Of a stretch of 64,000 bases of DNA, positions 19,438-29,403 are shown piece by piece (within the stretch, counting starts at the first letter, position 1; each line of letters opens with the position of its first letter). The notes beneath the pieces were generated by a model. That model was not told the DNA's origin. It searched no databases and saw only the letters and a list, made by a program, of their open reading frames with translations. The stretch is from Acinetobacter calcoaceticus (lineage in GTDB: Bacteria; Pseudomonadota; Gammaproteobacteria; Pseudomonadales; Moraxellaceae), in assembly GCF_016508255.1 (NCBI RefSeq), contig NZ_JADVKT010000004.1, positions 186,001-250,000 of the forward strand, given 5' to 3'. The translations under genes were made by a program, and so were the position numbers.

Positions 19438-21420
19438 TTAGATTAATAAAGTACGAATATCTTTAAGAAGTTTCGTAAGTTTATTGGTAAAGCGAGCAGC
19501 GTCTGCACCATTAATTACACGGTGGTCATAAGACAATGACAACGGCAACATTAAGCGTGGGTCAAAGTCTTTACCATTCCAAACAGGCTGCATCGTTGCT
19601 GGTGAAATACCTAAAATTGCAACTTGCGGCCAGTTCACAAGTGGTGTAAATGCTGTACCACCTATTGCGCCTAAACTTGAAATGGTGAAATTCGCACCTT
19701 GCAAGTCTTTCGGTGTTAATTTCTTATCACGTGCTTTTTGACCTAACACGCCCAATTCAACTGCAATTTGCTTAATTGATTTTTGGTCTGGGTTACGAAG
19801 TACTGGTACTGTCAAACCATCTGGTGTTGCAACAGCAATACCCATATGGATTTCATTGCGCAAGAGCACTGATTTACCATCATCAGATAGATGACCTGCA
19901 AACTCACGCTCTTCTTTCAACAAATACGCAACCGCTTTAATAATGAATGCCATAATCGTCAGGCTGACACCTTCTTTTTTGAAGTTGCCTTTCAGCTCAT
20001 TACGCCAATCTTCTAACTCAGTAATGTCAGCCAAATCAAACTGGGTGACTTGCGGAATAAAGTTGTTCAACGACAATTGCGGTACAGACACTTGCTGTAA
20101 GCGCGTCATTGGCTTCACTTCACCACCACCAAAAGCAGTAAAGTCAGGCAGTGAAGGCAATCCAGCAGGAGCCGCCGTAGCTTGAGCAACTGGTGCTGCT
20201 TGTGGTGCAGTTAAACGAGTCTTCACATAAGCAAAGATATCTTCTTTAATAACACGGCCATGCTCACCAGAAGTTTTAACTTGCGATAAAACCACACCAA
20301 GTTCACGAGCTAGCTTACGAACAGCTGGTCCTGCATAAACTTTAGCGTTTTCGGCTTCTTGCTCTTTGGTTAATTTATCATTACCAGAAACTGGAGCAGA
20401 TACAGCCTGAGTCGGAGCAGGAGCTGCCGCTTTAGGTGCTGCTGCCTGTGGAGCTGGAGCTACCTCTGCTTTTGCCGCTGGCGCAGCAGCAGGTGCTTGG
20501 CCTTCAGCTTCAATTGTTGCAAGTAAAACACCTTGTGAAACCTGTTGGCCTGCTTGTAGGTGAATTGCTTTTACAACACCTGCAACAGTACTTGGAACTT
20601 CAACAGTTGCTTTATCAGACTCAACAACAACAAGACTTTGGTCAACATCAACTTTATCGCCAACTTGTACCAAGATTTCAGCAACAACTGCTTTATCTAC
20701 GCCTAAATCAGGAACGTTAATATCAATTGGTCCAGATTGCATAGCAGCCGCAGCTACAGTTTCTTGTTGAACTGGTGCAGGTGCTGCAACCGGAGCTGCT
20801 GTAGAAGCTGGAGCTTCAACTGGCGCACTTGATGCAGATGTTGTTTTCACTTTAATGAGCACAACACCTTCTTTAACTGTATCGCCTTCTTTAACTTGAA
20901 TGCTTTCTACAGTACCAGCAACACTGCTTGGTACTTCTACAGTTGCTTTGTCAGATTCAACCACAACGATGCTTTGTTCAACATCGATTTGCTCGCCAAC
21001 TTTTACTAAAATTTCACCCACTAGTGCTTTTTCAACACCAATGTCAGGAACTTGAACTTCAACGATTTGGCTCGTGGTTGCCGCTGCTGGTTGCGCAGCA
21101 GTTGAAGCCTGTTGTACCGCTGCCGGCGCTGCTGATTGTTCAGCTGCTGGCGCAGGCTTTGCAACTTCTTCTGCTTGAGCTACAGGTGCAGCACCCTCAG
21201 CTTCAAGTTCAAACAATACCGTACCTTCAGTTACGCTATCGCCTTCTTTGATTAAGATGCTTTTTACTACACCTGCTGAAGTGCTAGGCACTTCAACAGA
21301 GGCTTTATCTGACTCAAGCAAAACAAGGCTGTCATTTTCAGCAATGCTATCACCAACTTTTACCAAAATTTCAGCAACAATTGCTTTATCTACGCCAATA
21401 TCAGGGGTCTTAATTTGCAT
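19438..21420 (-). CDS. aceF: Pyruvate dehydrogenase E2, dihydrolipoamide acetyltransferase
   Basis: A 660-residue core subunit transferring acetyl groups from lipoyl-lysine to CoA. Three tandem lipoyl domains (about residues 1-75, 120-195 and 232-308) each carry ESDKA-VEVPS with the lipoylated lysine, separated by Ala/Pro/Gln-rich flexible linkers. A peripheral-subunit-binding domain follows near 355-395 (AGPAVRKLARELGV), then the catalytic domain ending in SYDHRVINGADAARF, whose His and Asp are catalytic. It starts two bases after the aceE stop, with its AGGGGAA site inside aceE. Lipoyl repeats explain the internal DNA similarity. Confidence 0.97.
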   Translation of the reverse strand: MQIKTPDIGVDKAIVAEILVKVGDSIAENDSLVLLESDKASVEVPSTSAGVVKSILIKEGDSVTEGTVLFELEAEGAAPVAQAEEVAKPAPAAEQSAAPAAVQQASTAAQPAAATTSQIVEVQVPDIGVEKALVGEILVKVGEQIDVEQSIVVVESDKATVEVPSSVAGTVESIQVKEGDTVKEGVVLIKVKTTSASSAPVEAPASTAAPVAAPAPVQQETVAAAAMQSGPIDINVPDLGVDKAVVAEILVQVGDKVDVDQSLVVVESDKATVEVPSTVAGVVKAIHLQAGQQVSQGVLLATIEAEGQAPAAAPAAKAEVAPAPQAAAPKAAAPAPTQAVSAPVSGNDKLTKEQEAENAKVYAGPAVRKLARELGVVLSQVKTSGEHGRVIKEDIFAYVKTRLTAPQAAPVAQATAAPAGLPSLPDFTAFGGGEVKPMTRLQQVSVPQLSLNNFIPQVTQFDLADITELEDWRNELKGNFKKEGVSLTIMAFIIKAVAYLLKEEREFAGHLSDDGKSVLLRNEIHMGIAVATPDGLTVPVLRNPDQKSIKQIAVELGVLGQKARDKKLTPKDLQGANFTISSLGAIGGTAFTPLVNWPQVAILGISPATMQPVWNGKDFDPRLMLPLSLSYDHRVINGADAARFTNKLTKLLKDIRTLLI

Positions 21421-21422
21421 GC

Positions 21423-24140
21423 TTAGTTCCCCTCACCTGTTTGCGCTTCATGGTATTCAGCAACTGCTTGAACTTCTGGATGTGCTTGTGGAGCCCATGC
21501 CACTGGACGGTCAGTATCTAACTCAAAGTTAGAAATCGCATCTTTAACTAAACGCGCGTCTACTTCACCTTCGTCAGCTAATTTTTTCAAAGTAGCAACA
21601 ACGATATGTGCAGCATCAACACCAAAGAAACTACGCAAGTTAGCACGTGTATCTGAGCGACCATAACCATCTGTACCCAACGCAACAAATGGACGACCAT
21701 CTGGAAGATAAGCACGGATTTGTTCGCTATACGCACGCATATGGTCTGTTGCTGAAACAACAATACCTTCTGTACCGCGTAATTGTTTAGATACCCAAGA
21801 CTCTTTCACTTCTTCAGTAAGCGGGTGTAAACGGTTGTATTCTTCACATGCCATACCATCACGCGACAACTCATTGAAGCTTGTTACACTCCAAACGTTT
21901 GAATGGATTTGGTATTCATCACGTAAGATTTTCGCAGCTTTGATCACTTCACGAAGAATTACACCTGAACCAAGTAACTGGACAGTTGCTTTTTCATCTT
22001 TTTCGAATAAGTACATACCACGTTTAATGCCTTCCTCAGCGCCTTCAGGCATTGCAGGATGCTCGTAGTTTTCGTTCATTACAGTTAAGTAATAGAATAT
22101 ACGCTCTTGGTTCACATACATACGTTGTAAACCGTCATGAACGATGACAGCTAATTCGTAACCGAAACATGGATCATAAGATACACAGTTTGGAATAGTG
22201 TTTGCCAAGATGTGCGAATGGCCGTCTTGGTGCTGTAAGCCTTCACCGTTCAATGTAGTACGACCAGCAGTAGCACCCAACAAGAAGCCTTGAGCTTGTG
22301 CATCACCCGCAGCCCACGCAATGTCACCAATACGTTGGAAACCAAACATTGAGTAGTACATGTACATTGGAATCATTGGCAAATTATTGGTTGAATAACT
22401 TGTTGCCAACGCAGCCCATGCGCTCATCGCACCAGCTTCGTTAATCCCTTCTTGAAGCATGTGACCGTCACTTGCTTCACGGTAATGCATTAACTGTTCT
22501 TGGTCTTCTGGGGTATATTTTTGACCGTGAGCGGCATAAATACCAAGCTGACGGAACATACCTTCTAGACCAAAAGTACGCGCTTCATCTGGAACGATTG
22601 GCACTACGCGGTCTTTAATTGCTTTTTCTTTAAGTAAGGCAGCAATTAAACGAACCATAACCATAGTCGTAGATTGTTCTTTACCACCTGAACCATTTAA
22701 TACTGCATCAAATACAGATAATTCAGGAATCGCTAAAATTTCACTCTCTTTACGACGTGCAGGTAGGTAACCACCTAACGCTTCACGACGCGCCTTCATA
22801 TACTTCATTTCTGGAGAGTTTTCACTTGGGCGATAGAATGGAAGCTCTTCTAACTTATCATCTGTAAATGGCAGGTTGAAACGGTCACGTACATATTTTA
22901 AAGAATCGATCTGCATTTTTTTGATTTGGTGAGTTTTATTCACCGCTTCAATTTCTTCAGACAAACCATAACCTTTAACAGTTTTCGCAAGAATAACTGT
23001 TGGTTGACCTTTGGCTGTCATTGCTTCTGCATAGGCAGCAAAAACTTTGTACGGATCATGACCACCACGGTTAAGATTATCGATGTCTTCATCGCTTAAA
23101 TCTTTTACAAGCTCCGCAGCTTCTGGGTACTTGCCAAAGAATTTCTCACGTGTATATGCACCACCTTTCACTTGATAGCGCTGGTATTCGCCATCAACTG
23201 TTTCTTCCATTACCGCTTTTAAAGCGCCTGTGCTGTCTTTTGCAAGTAGTGGATCCCAATGACGACCCCATACTACTTTAATAACACGCCAGCCCGCACC
23301 ACGGAATAAAGATTCTAATTCTTGAATGATTTTACCGTTACCACGTACAGGGCCATCTAGACGCTGTAAGTTACAGTTAACAACCCAAATGAGGTTATCA
23401 AGTTTTTCACGACCAGCAAGTGAAATTGCACCAGTACTTTCTGGCTCATCCATCTCGCCATCGCCAAGATATGCCCAGACTTTACGATTTTCTTCTTTGA
23501 TCAAGCCACGATTCATCAAATATTTTTGAATGTGCGCTTGATAAATTGACATGATTGGACCAAGACCCATTGATACAGTTGGGAATTGCCAATAGTCCGG
23601 CATTAAATATGGATGTGGATAGCTTGGTAAACCGTTACCACCAACTTCACGGCGGAAATTACTTAACTGTTCTTCAGTCAAACGCCCTTCAAGGAATGAA
23701 CGAGCATAAATACCAGGAGCACAGTGCCCTTGGTAATAAATCATATCGCCGCCAAAGTTATCGCTGTTTGCACGGAAGAAATGGTTAAAACCTACGTCAT
23801 ATAATGTTGCACTTGATGCGAAGCTCGCCAAGTGTCCACCTAAATCATCACCTGTTTTATTCGCACGAAGTACCATTGCTAAGGCATTCCAACGAATCAA
23901 TGCACGAATACGGCGTTCCATATCTTGGTCGCCTGGCATTGCAGGTTGTTCTTCAACAGAAATTGTATTTAAGTAAGGTGTATTGAGACGTTGAATTGGA
24001 ACATGCTTAGCAATTGCTTGTTGGTAAAGTTTTTCCAATAAGAATGCCGCGCGCTCAGTTCCCATATGTTGTAAAACTGAATCGAATGCATCTTGCCACT
24101 CTTGGGTTTCTTGTGCATCGGAGTCACCGTAAAACGCCAT
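21423..24140 (-). CDS. aceE: Pyruvate dehydrogenase E1, homodimeric type
   Basis: A 905-residue thiamine-diphosphate enzyme decarboxylating pyruvate and acetylating the E2 lipoyl groups. It matches the E. coli AceE type. The thiamine-binding motif GDGEMDEPES near residue 230 is followed about 30 residues later by VVNCNLQRLDG. Other landmarks are GHCAPGIYARSFLEGRLTEE, TAGRTTLNGEGLQHQDGHS and LGTDGYGRSDTRANLR. It is transcribed with aceF. No regulator gene such as pdhR is adjacent, and no clear operator was recognised in the 250-bp upstream gap. Confidence 0.97.
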   Translation of the reverse strand: MAFYGDSDAQETQEWQDAFDSVLQHMGTERAAFLLEKLYQQAIAKHVPIQRLNTPYLNTISVEEQPAMPGDQDMERRIRALIRWNALAMVLRANKTGDDLGGHLASFASSATLYDVGFNHFFRANSDNFGGDMIYYQGHCAPGIYARSFLEGRLTEEQLSNFRREVGGNGLPSYPHPYLMPDYWQFPTVSMGLGPIMSIYQAHIQKYLMNRGLIKEENRKVWAYLGDGEMDEPESTGAISLAGREKLDNLIWVVNCNLQRLDGPVRGNGKIIQELESLFRGAGWRVIKVVWGRHWDPLLAKDSTGALKAVMEETVDGEYQRYQVKGGAYTREKFFGKYPEAAELVKDLSDEDIDNLNRGGHDPYKVFAAYAEAMTAKGQPTVILAKTVKGYGLSEEIEAVNKTHQIKKMQIDSLKYVRDRFNLPFTDDKLEELPFYRPSENSPEMKYMKARREALGGYLPARRKESEILAIPELSVFDAVLNGSGGKEQSTTMVMVRLIAALLKEKAIKDRVVPIVPDEARTFGLEGMFRQLGIYAAHGQKYTPEDQEQLMHYREASDGHMLQEGINEAGAMSAWAALATSYSTNNLPMIPMYMYYSMFGFQRIGDIAWAAGDAQAQGFLLGATAGRTTLNGEGLQHQDGHSHILANTIPNCVSYDPCFGYELAVIVHDGLQRMYVNQERIFYYLTVMNENYEHPAMPEGAEEGIKRGMYLFEKDEKATVQLLGSGVILREVIKAAKILRDEYQIHSNVWSVTSFNELSRDGMACEEYNRLHPLTEEVKESWVSKQLRGTEGIVVSATDHMRAYSEQIRAYLPDGRPFVALGTDGYGRSDTRANLRSFFGVDAAHIVVATLKKLADEGEVDARLVKDAISNFELDTDRPVAWAPQAHPEVQAVAEYHEAQTGEGN

Positions 24141-24282
24141 AATTCACCTGTTCCTTGTTCTTTAATCTACTTTGTATTTTTACCACGTTTTACCCCTCTC
24201 TAGTTATTGCCACGGGTGAATGTGAGGGGGGCCTATTATTTTCTGAATGAATAGTCATTGACCGAGCATTAAACAAAATAAC

Positions 24283-24310
24283 AAAAAAACGCCAATAATG
24301 GCGTTTTTTT
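24283..24310. terminator. Terminator after the M23 peptidase gene
   Basis: A perfect 11-bp stem AAAAAAACGCC/GGCGTTTTTTT with a 6-base loop. It ends the minus-strand peptidase gene and could also insulate aceE. Confidence 0.9.
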
Positions 24311-24390
24311 ATACAATCTTTACGTTAAAAAAGGTTTAAGCTAATTTCAGATTCATAAATTTAATAACCCTCACCTTTTCCACTATGCTT

Positions 24391-25083
24391 TTAAGGAAGC
24401 ATCGCCAAGTAAGTTGTTGGGTTCTTACGTTGACCATCTTTTACTACTTCATAGTGCAAATGTGGACCAGTACAGCGACCAGTACACCCTACATTGGCAA
24501 TATGTTCACCTGCCGACACTTGATCGCCGACACGTACCATTAAACGCGAAGCATGAGCATAGCGTGTTAAGTAACCATTACCATGGTTAATTTCAACATA
24601 TTGACCATAGCCCGTGCCCCAACCAGATTTAGTTACAATACCTGGGCCTGTCGCATAGATTGGTGTGCCACTTGGAGCAGCCATATCCAATCCACCATGA
24701 TGTTCGGCACGACCACTCATTGTACGACCACCAAAGTTCGAAGAAACCCGTACAGTATCAGGAAGAGGATGGGAAACTAACCAAGAGTAAGCATTTGAAG
24801 AAGAGGCATTAAAAGAGTTCTTTGCGCTCGTATTGCCATATTTTTTTGCGAGCGACTCATTGTTGAGTTCAACCGTTTTTTGGCGTAAGGTCACTGAAAC
24901 TTTCGCACTCGCCGGAAGATCTAAATCATCAGGATGGGTATATGAACCTTGCGATAATGTTTTTGATAGTTGTTCCAATCGATCTGAATCAGTAGATTGG
25001 TTAATTGTTTGATAATCTGCAAAAGCAACTGATGCTGCCGAAGCGGCAAGTGAAAACGCTAATAAAATACGACGCGTGTGCAT
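24391..25083 (-). CDS. Secreted M23-family (LytM) metallopeptidase
   Basis: A 230-residue exported protein with a signal peptide of about 22 residues ending VAFA. A linker region is followed by an M23 domain (about residues 115-228). Zinc-ligand positions are intact: H129 and D133 (HGGLD) and H210 in PHLHYE, with H177 as the catalytic partner. It is therefore probably an active peptidoglycan endopeptidase rather than a degenerate activator. The usual GSTGRSTGPHLHYE motif reads GCTGRCTGPHLHYE, placing C200 and C204 beside the active site. AAGAGG precedes the ATG by five bases. It is divergent from dciA. Confidence 0.9.
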   Translation of the reverse strand: MHTRRILLAFSLAASAASVAFADYQTINQSTDSDRLEQLSKTLSQGSYTHPDDLDLPASAKVSVTLRQKTVELNNESLAKKYGNTSAKNSFNASSSNAYSWLVSHPLPDTVRVSSNFGGRTMSGRAEHHGGLDMAAPSGTPIYATGPGIVTKSGWGTGYGQYVEINHGNGYLTRYAHASRLMVRVGDQVSAGEHIANVGCTGRCTGPHLHYEVVKDGQRKNPTTYLAMLP

Positions 25084-25190
25084 AAAAACCTCTTGAAACT
25101 GTTCTTACTCAAGTTCCTTATGATCTCTTCCTTGATATCAATTGAAATGAACGCTTAAGATAAAGACAAGAATCTATCCGAGAATGACCC

Positions 25191-25634
25191 ATGTCTAAAC
25201 CCGATAACGTTTTTCAACAAACCGGAAAACACATAAAAACAGGAAACCTTACGTTTCTAACAACGCAAGTCGCGCAATGGCAAAGACTTACGAAAATTAT
25301 CCAACCCTTATTGCCCCAACCGGAACAATGGCAAGTCGTGTGTTATCAAAATGGTTCTTTAATTATTACTGGTGAAAATCAGGCGATGATTAGTCAACTC
25401 AGTTATTTACAGAACCAATATGTATCTAAATTATCTCAACTTGAAGGATTAAAAGACTTACAGAGAATTCAGGTTCGCTTGAGAAATAAAAACATTCCAA
25501 ATGCACCCTCATCTGAGCCATCTAAACCCATCCCCCCGGAAACACAAGAAATGTTACGTAGTGCAGCCGACTTTGTGAGCGACCCTAAGCTTAGCCAAGC
25601 TTTACTACGTTTGGCAAGCAATAAAAAATTATGA
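25191..25634 (+). CDS. dciA: DciA-like DUF721 protein, candidate replicative helicase loader
   Basis: A 147-residue protein with a DUF721 domain in its first ~100 residues (WQVVCYQNGSLIITGENQAMISQLSYLQNQY), followed by a Pro/Ser-rich tail and a short helix. DciA is the ancestral partner that loads DnaB in bacteria lacking DnaC; Acinetobacter belongs to such a group. The assignment rests on the domain pattern and on its genomic position near lpxC and the M23 gene, where DUF721 genes commonly occur in gammaproteobacteria. The sequence is divergent, so the symbol is used with moderate confidence. Confidence 0.72.
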   Translation: MSKPDNVFQQTGKHIKTGNLTFLTTQVAQWQRLTKIIQPLLPQPEQWQVVCYQNGSLIITGENQAMISQLSYLQNQYVSKLSQLEGLKDLQRIQVRLRNKNIPNAPSSEPSKPIPPETQEMLRSAADFVSDPKLSQALLRLASNKKL

Positions 25635-25728
25635 GCTATATCTTCACTAGAAAGTTTAGTCATATTTGTGTGACAAAATTCACACTTTAAAATGTTACAC
25701 TATAACATGGTTAAATAAAGACAATGAC

Positions 25729-26631
25729 TTATGTCACACTGACATATGGAATTGGACATTCGTTCTCGTCATTAAATGTTACAATTTCATAATTACTTGG
25801 ATCGCTTTGAACATTGCGTAACAACTGATTATTTAAAGCATGTCCTGATTTATAGCCATCGAATTTGGCAATAATTTGATGACCAAGCAAATACAAATCA
25901 CCTACTGCATCTAAAATCTTATGTCTCACAAATTCATCGGCGAAACGTAAGCCTTCTTCGTTAACCACGCCTGTATCATCAACACCAATCGCATTATCTA
26001 AACTTGCACCTAAAGCTAAGTTATTTGCTTTGAGATAATCCAAATCTTTCATAAAACCAAAAGTACGAGCTTCACTGACTTCATATACAAAAGTTTCAGT
26101 GGAAAAGTCGATAGTCGCAGATTGGTATTCTTTAGCAAATGCCGGGTGGTCAAAATCAATCGTAAAATTTAACTGAAAACCATTATGTGGATTAAAAATT
26201 GCCCGTTTATCATCTATTAATGCTTCAACTGGTTTTAATATTCTTATAAATTTTTTCGGTGCATCCTGTTCACGTAATCCACCTTGCATTAAGAGGTAAA
26301 TAAATGGACCGGCACTTCCATCCATAATTGGAACTTCAGATGCAGATACCTCAACAATGAGATTATCGATTCCTAGACCCGCAATTGCACTCATTACATG
26401 CTCAATCGTTCCAACTTTTATCTCTCCAATGACTAAATTGGAGCACATAAAAGCTTCTTGAATTAACAAAGCATTTGCATGGATTTCCACAGGCGGGTTT
26501 AAATCGATACGACGAAATACAATACCCCCATCCACGGTATGTGGAATGAAATTGATCATCACTTTTTGACCGCTATGAAGACCTATTCCACTCGCTTTTA
26601 CCACACGACTGAGAGTACGTTGTTTCACCAT
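25729..26631 (-). CDS. lpxC: UDP-3-O-acyl-N-acetylglucosamine deacetylase
   Basis: A 300-residue zinc deacetylase, the committed step of lipid A synthesis. Signatures: [18 protein letters not shown] at the N-terminus, [15 protein letters not shown] with one zinc His, [17 protein letters not shown] with zinc His and Asp, and a C-terminal [10 protein letters not shown] with the catalytic His. It lies downstream of ftsZ but is separated by a strong terminator, so it likely has its own promoter near 26640-26690. Confidence 0.96.
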   Translation of the reverse strand: MVKQRTLSRVVKASGIGLHSGQKVMINFIPHTVDGGIVFRRIDLNPPVEIHANALLIQEAFMCSNLVIGEIKVGTIEHVMSAIAGLGIDNLIVEVSASEVPIMDGSAGPFIYLLMQGGLREQDAPKKFIRILKPVEALIDDKRAIFNPHNGFQLNFTIDFDHPAFAKEYQSATIDFSTETFVYEVSEARTFGFMKDLDYLKANNLALGASLDNAIGVDDTGVVNEEGLRFADEFVRHKILDAVGDLYLLGHQIIAKFDGYKSGHALNNQLLRNVQSDPSNYEIVTFNDENECPIPYVSVT

Positions 26632-26692
26632 GCTTTGTAACTTCTTTTTTAAAACCGCTATACGTTAGCATATTTAGTCATTGATCAAAAAC

Positions 26693-26725
26693 AAAAAAAG
26701 GCAGTGTTTAAACACTGCCTTTTTT
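26693..26725. terminator. Strong terminator between ftsZ and lpxC
   Basis: A 33-base perfect palindromic hairpin: AGGCAGTGTTTAAACACTGCCT flanked by A and T runs in both directions. Confidence 0.93.
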
Positions 26726-26740
26726 AAATCTAATAACATT

Positions 26741-27916
26741 TTACTTACGTTGCTGATTTTTCAAGTAATCTTGAATACTCATTGGAGAAGAGCGCGGAGA
26801 AGAACTTGCTGTACTACTCACTTCATTGTCTGCATTTTGACGCTTATTAATTGCAGGAACGTCATCTTCATCAACAGATTGAGCTGATTGAGTCGATGCG
26901 TGGCTTACAGTATTACGTTTTCTCGGTTCTGCATCTGCTGCATTACGTGTTAAACCAGTTGCAATCACTGTTACACGTAATTCATCACGCGCATCTGGAT
27001 CAAATACCGTACCGTAGAAGATTTCACCTTCATCAAGGTCAACAATCTGGTTCACAACATCAGTGATAATTTCAGTTTCGCGTAAAGTAATATCATCACC
27101 ACCAGTAATGTTAATCAACACACCTTTAGCATTAATAATATTTACGTTATCAAGCAATGGACTGCGAATAGCCTGTTCAGCCGCTTGACGTGCACGGTCT
27201 TCACCACGACCTAAACCAGCACCCATCATTGCATAACCACGTGTACTCATTGCAGTTTTTAAATCGGCGAAGTCAAGGTTAATGTGACCACGATTTACAA
27301 CAAGGTCAAAGATACTACGTACAGCATTTAACAATACATCATCAGCTTTTTTATAAGCATCTTTCATTGAAATATCGCCATATACGCTAAGTAAGCGTTG
27401 GTTAGGGATAATAATCAATGAATCAACATGTGCTTCAAGTGCTTCAATACCGCGTTCAGCAGACTTTAAACGGCGACGACCTTCAAAATTAAATGGGGTT
27501 GTCACAACACCAACAGTCAAAATACCCATTTCTTTGGCAACTTCAGCCACAACAGGTGCCGCACCAGTACCCGTACCACCACCCATACCAGCGGTAACGA
27601 ACACCATATCCGTACCTTCAAGATGGTGACGAATAATTTCACGGCTTTCTTCTGCTGCTACTTGTCCTACTTCAGGGTTAGCACCAGCACCTAGACCACG
27701 TGTACTTTGCTCGCCTAACTGAATTTTGAAAGGTGCATTCATACAGTCAAGTGCTTGTTTGTCTGTATTGGCACAAACGAATTTAACACCTTGAATATCA
27801 GACTGCACCATATGTTGAACGGCATTACCGCCACCACCACCTACACCAAATACAGTGAAACGGGCTTGACCGTTGCCATCGTTTAGTTCATCTTCTATAA
27901 ATTCAAATGAGGCCAT
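26741..27916 (-). CDS. ftsZ: Cell-division GTPase FtsZ
   Basis: A 391-residue tubulin homologue forming the Z-ring. The GTP-binding motif GMGGGTGTGAAPV and the T7 loop stretch (NLDFADLKT) are intact. A disordered Ser/Asn-rich linker from about residue 320 ends in the C-terminal anchoring peptide MSIQDYLKNQQRK, a variant of the usual D-IPAFLR-type tail that binds FtsA and ZipA. AAAGGTC lies just before the ATG. The 164-bp gap after ftsA may hold an ftsZ promoter. Confidence 0.97.
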   Translation of the reverse strand: MASFEFIEDELNDGNGQARFTVFGVGGGGGNAVQHMVQSDIQGVKFVCANTDKQALDCMNAPFKIQLGEQSTRGLGAGANPEVGQVAAEESREIIRHHLEGTDMVFVTAGMGGGTGTGAAPVVAEVAKEMGILTVGVVTTPFNFEGRRRLKSAERGIEALEAHVDSLIIIPNQRLLSVYGDISMKDAYKKADDVLLNAVRSIFDLVVNRGHINLDFADLKTAMSTRGYAMMGAGLGRGEDRARQAAEQAIRSPLLDNVNIINAKGVLINITGGDDITLRETEIITDVVNQIVDLDEGEIFYGTVFDPDARDELRVTVIATGLTRNAADAEPRKRNTVSHASTQSAQSVDEDDVPAINKRQNADNEVSSTASSSPRSSPMSIQDYLKNQQRK

Positions 27917-28080
27917 GACCTTTAGGGTTCCTAATACATTATGGCAGTCACTTCAGCCCGTATACTGCCTTGATTTTCAAAAATAACTAATTTTAAGAAT
28001 GCTGTGCAATACAAACCTTGTCAAGTACAGTGGTTTTCTCTTACAACTTCCTAACAATTCTACCAATAAATCCATACATC

Positions 28081-29346
28081 CTAAAAAATGGCTTTTAGCT
28101 TGCTATTAAATGCATTCCAGCCATTTACCATTCGCTCCCATACCGAACGGTCATTTGCCTCTTCAGGCTCTTCAACAGCTTCTTGCAACTCACTTTGGCT
28201 AAACATGAGCAAACCAGCTGCTGTTGCATACATCGAACGACGTAATGCTGCCTGATGCTGATCATCAGCATAAACCTGTAACGGAGGATTACCCAAATGT
28301 GCAGATACTCCCAGCATACGACGAGCCAAACTCACCATACCTTCGATTTGACAAGCATCCCCTGTCAACACTACACCATGGTATAAACCATGAATTGCAC
28401 CACTATGTTCGAGTTCATCGCGAATCTGGCTAAAGATCTCTTCATAACGGGCAATAATAATTTCTGACAGCTCAATTCGACTAATGGTTTGAGGACCATC
28501 AATTCCTTCTACCTGAATCATGTGATCTGGCTTAACAGCACTTAAATCAACACAACCATGCAGAATTTTAATGCGTTCAGCTTCTTCTGTCGTAGTTTGC
28601 AATACAGCAGCAATATCACGCGTAACGTGTTCACCACCGCGCTGCAATGTACGCGCCAGAGCCAAACGTCCATCCAGATAAACTGCAAGATTAGTAATGC
28701 CTGCGCCTATATCAACCAGACAAACCCCATATTCTTTTTCATCTTTAAGCAAGCTTGCCTCGGCGGTTGCCAGACAAGATACCACCATTTTTTCAACCCC
28801 GATATTTGCACCTTTCATGGCGCGATCAAGGTTTTGCATAGTCGCTATAGGCATCATCATTAACTGATAATGTCCCGTCATACTATGGGCAGTCATGTTA
28901 ATCGGATTCTGCACCCATTCAGCAGAATCACCCAATTCAAAGCCTAAAGGCACTGCACTTGCTAAATAGTAATCAGAAGTCACATGACTTGCTTTTGCCA
29001 ATTCTAACGCGCGCACGACTTCATTTGTTGTAATAACATGTGCTGGATTACCTACTGGTGTGCGTCCAGAAGCATAAAAACTTTGCAACTCGGTACTCGG
29101 AATCGATACCCATGCGCTATGAATGCGACATTCGGCCATATTTTCCGCTTCAGCAACAGCATTTTTAATCGCAGCGATGACTTTATCGAGGCTTACGATT
29201 TTTCCTTTATTCATGCCTCGATTGCGAGCAGTTGCCATACCGATAACTTGAATGTTATCCGGCGCATGAATTTTTCCAATCAAAACTGAAACTTTATGTG
29301 TCCCAATGTCAATCGCAACAACTGAGGGAACAGCTTCACTCATCAC
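28081..29346 (-). CDS. ftsA: Cell-division protein FtsA
   Basis: A 421-residue actin-like ATPase tethering FtsZ to the membrane. ATP-binding signatures are visible: VVAIDIGTHKVSVLIG (phosphate 1), CLVDIGAGITNLAVY (phosphate 2), and VVLTGDACQIEGM (adenosine). The C-terminal amphipathic membrane-targeting helix reads WERMVNGWNAFNSKLKAIF. It starts 57 bp after ftsQ. Two adjacent ATG codons make the exact start uncertain by one residue. Confidence 0.96.
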   Translation of the reverse strand: MMSEAVPSVVAIDIGTHKVSVLIGKIHAPDNIQVIGMATARNRGMNKGKIVSLDKVIAAIKNAVAEAENMAECRIHSAWVSIPSTELQSFYASGRTPVGNPAHVITTNEVVRALELAKASHVTSDYYLASAVPLGFELGDSAEWVQNPINMTAHSMTGHYQLMMMPIATMQNLDRAMKGANIGVEKMVVSCLATAEASLLKDEKEYGVCLVDIGAGITNLAVYLDGRLALARTLQRGGEHVTRDIAAVLQTTTEEAERIKILHGCVDLSAVKPDHMIQVEGIDGPQTISRIELSEIIIARYEEIFSQIRDELEHSGAIHGLYHGVVLTGDACQIEGMVSLARRMLGVSAHLGNPPLQVYADDQHQAALRRSMYATAAGLLMFSQSELQEAVEEPEEANDRSVWERMVNGWNAFNSKLKAIF

Positions 29347-29403
29347 TCATACCATTTCTTTGTTGTTTAATACCAGGCAAATTGCCTATTTTAAAGCCAC
29401 GTA

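Noticed and set aside
19438..21420. Repeated DNA and overlapping opposite-strand reading frames inside aceF
   Set aside because: The similarity comes from three lipoyl domains and Ala/Pro linkers; the opposite-strand frames are low-complexity shadows (Leu/Gln-rich).
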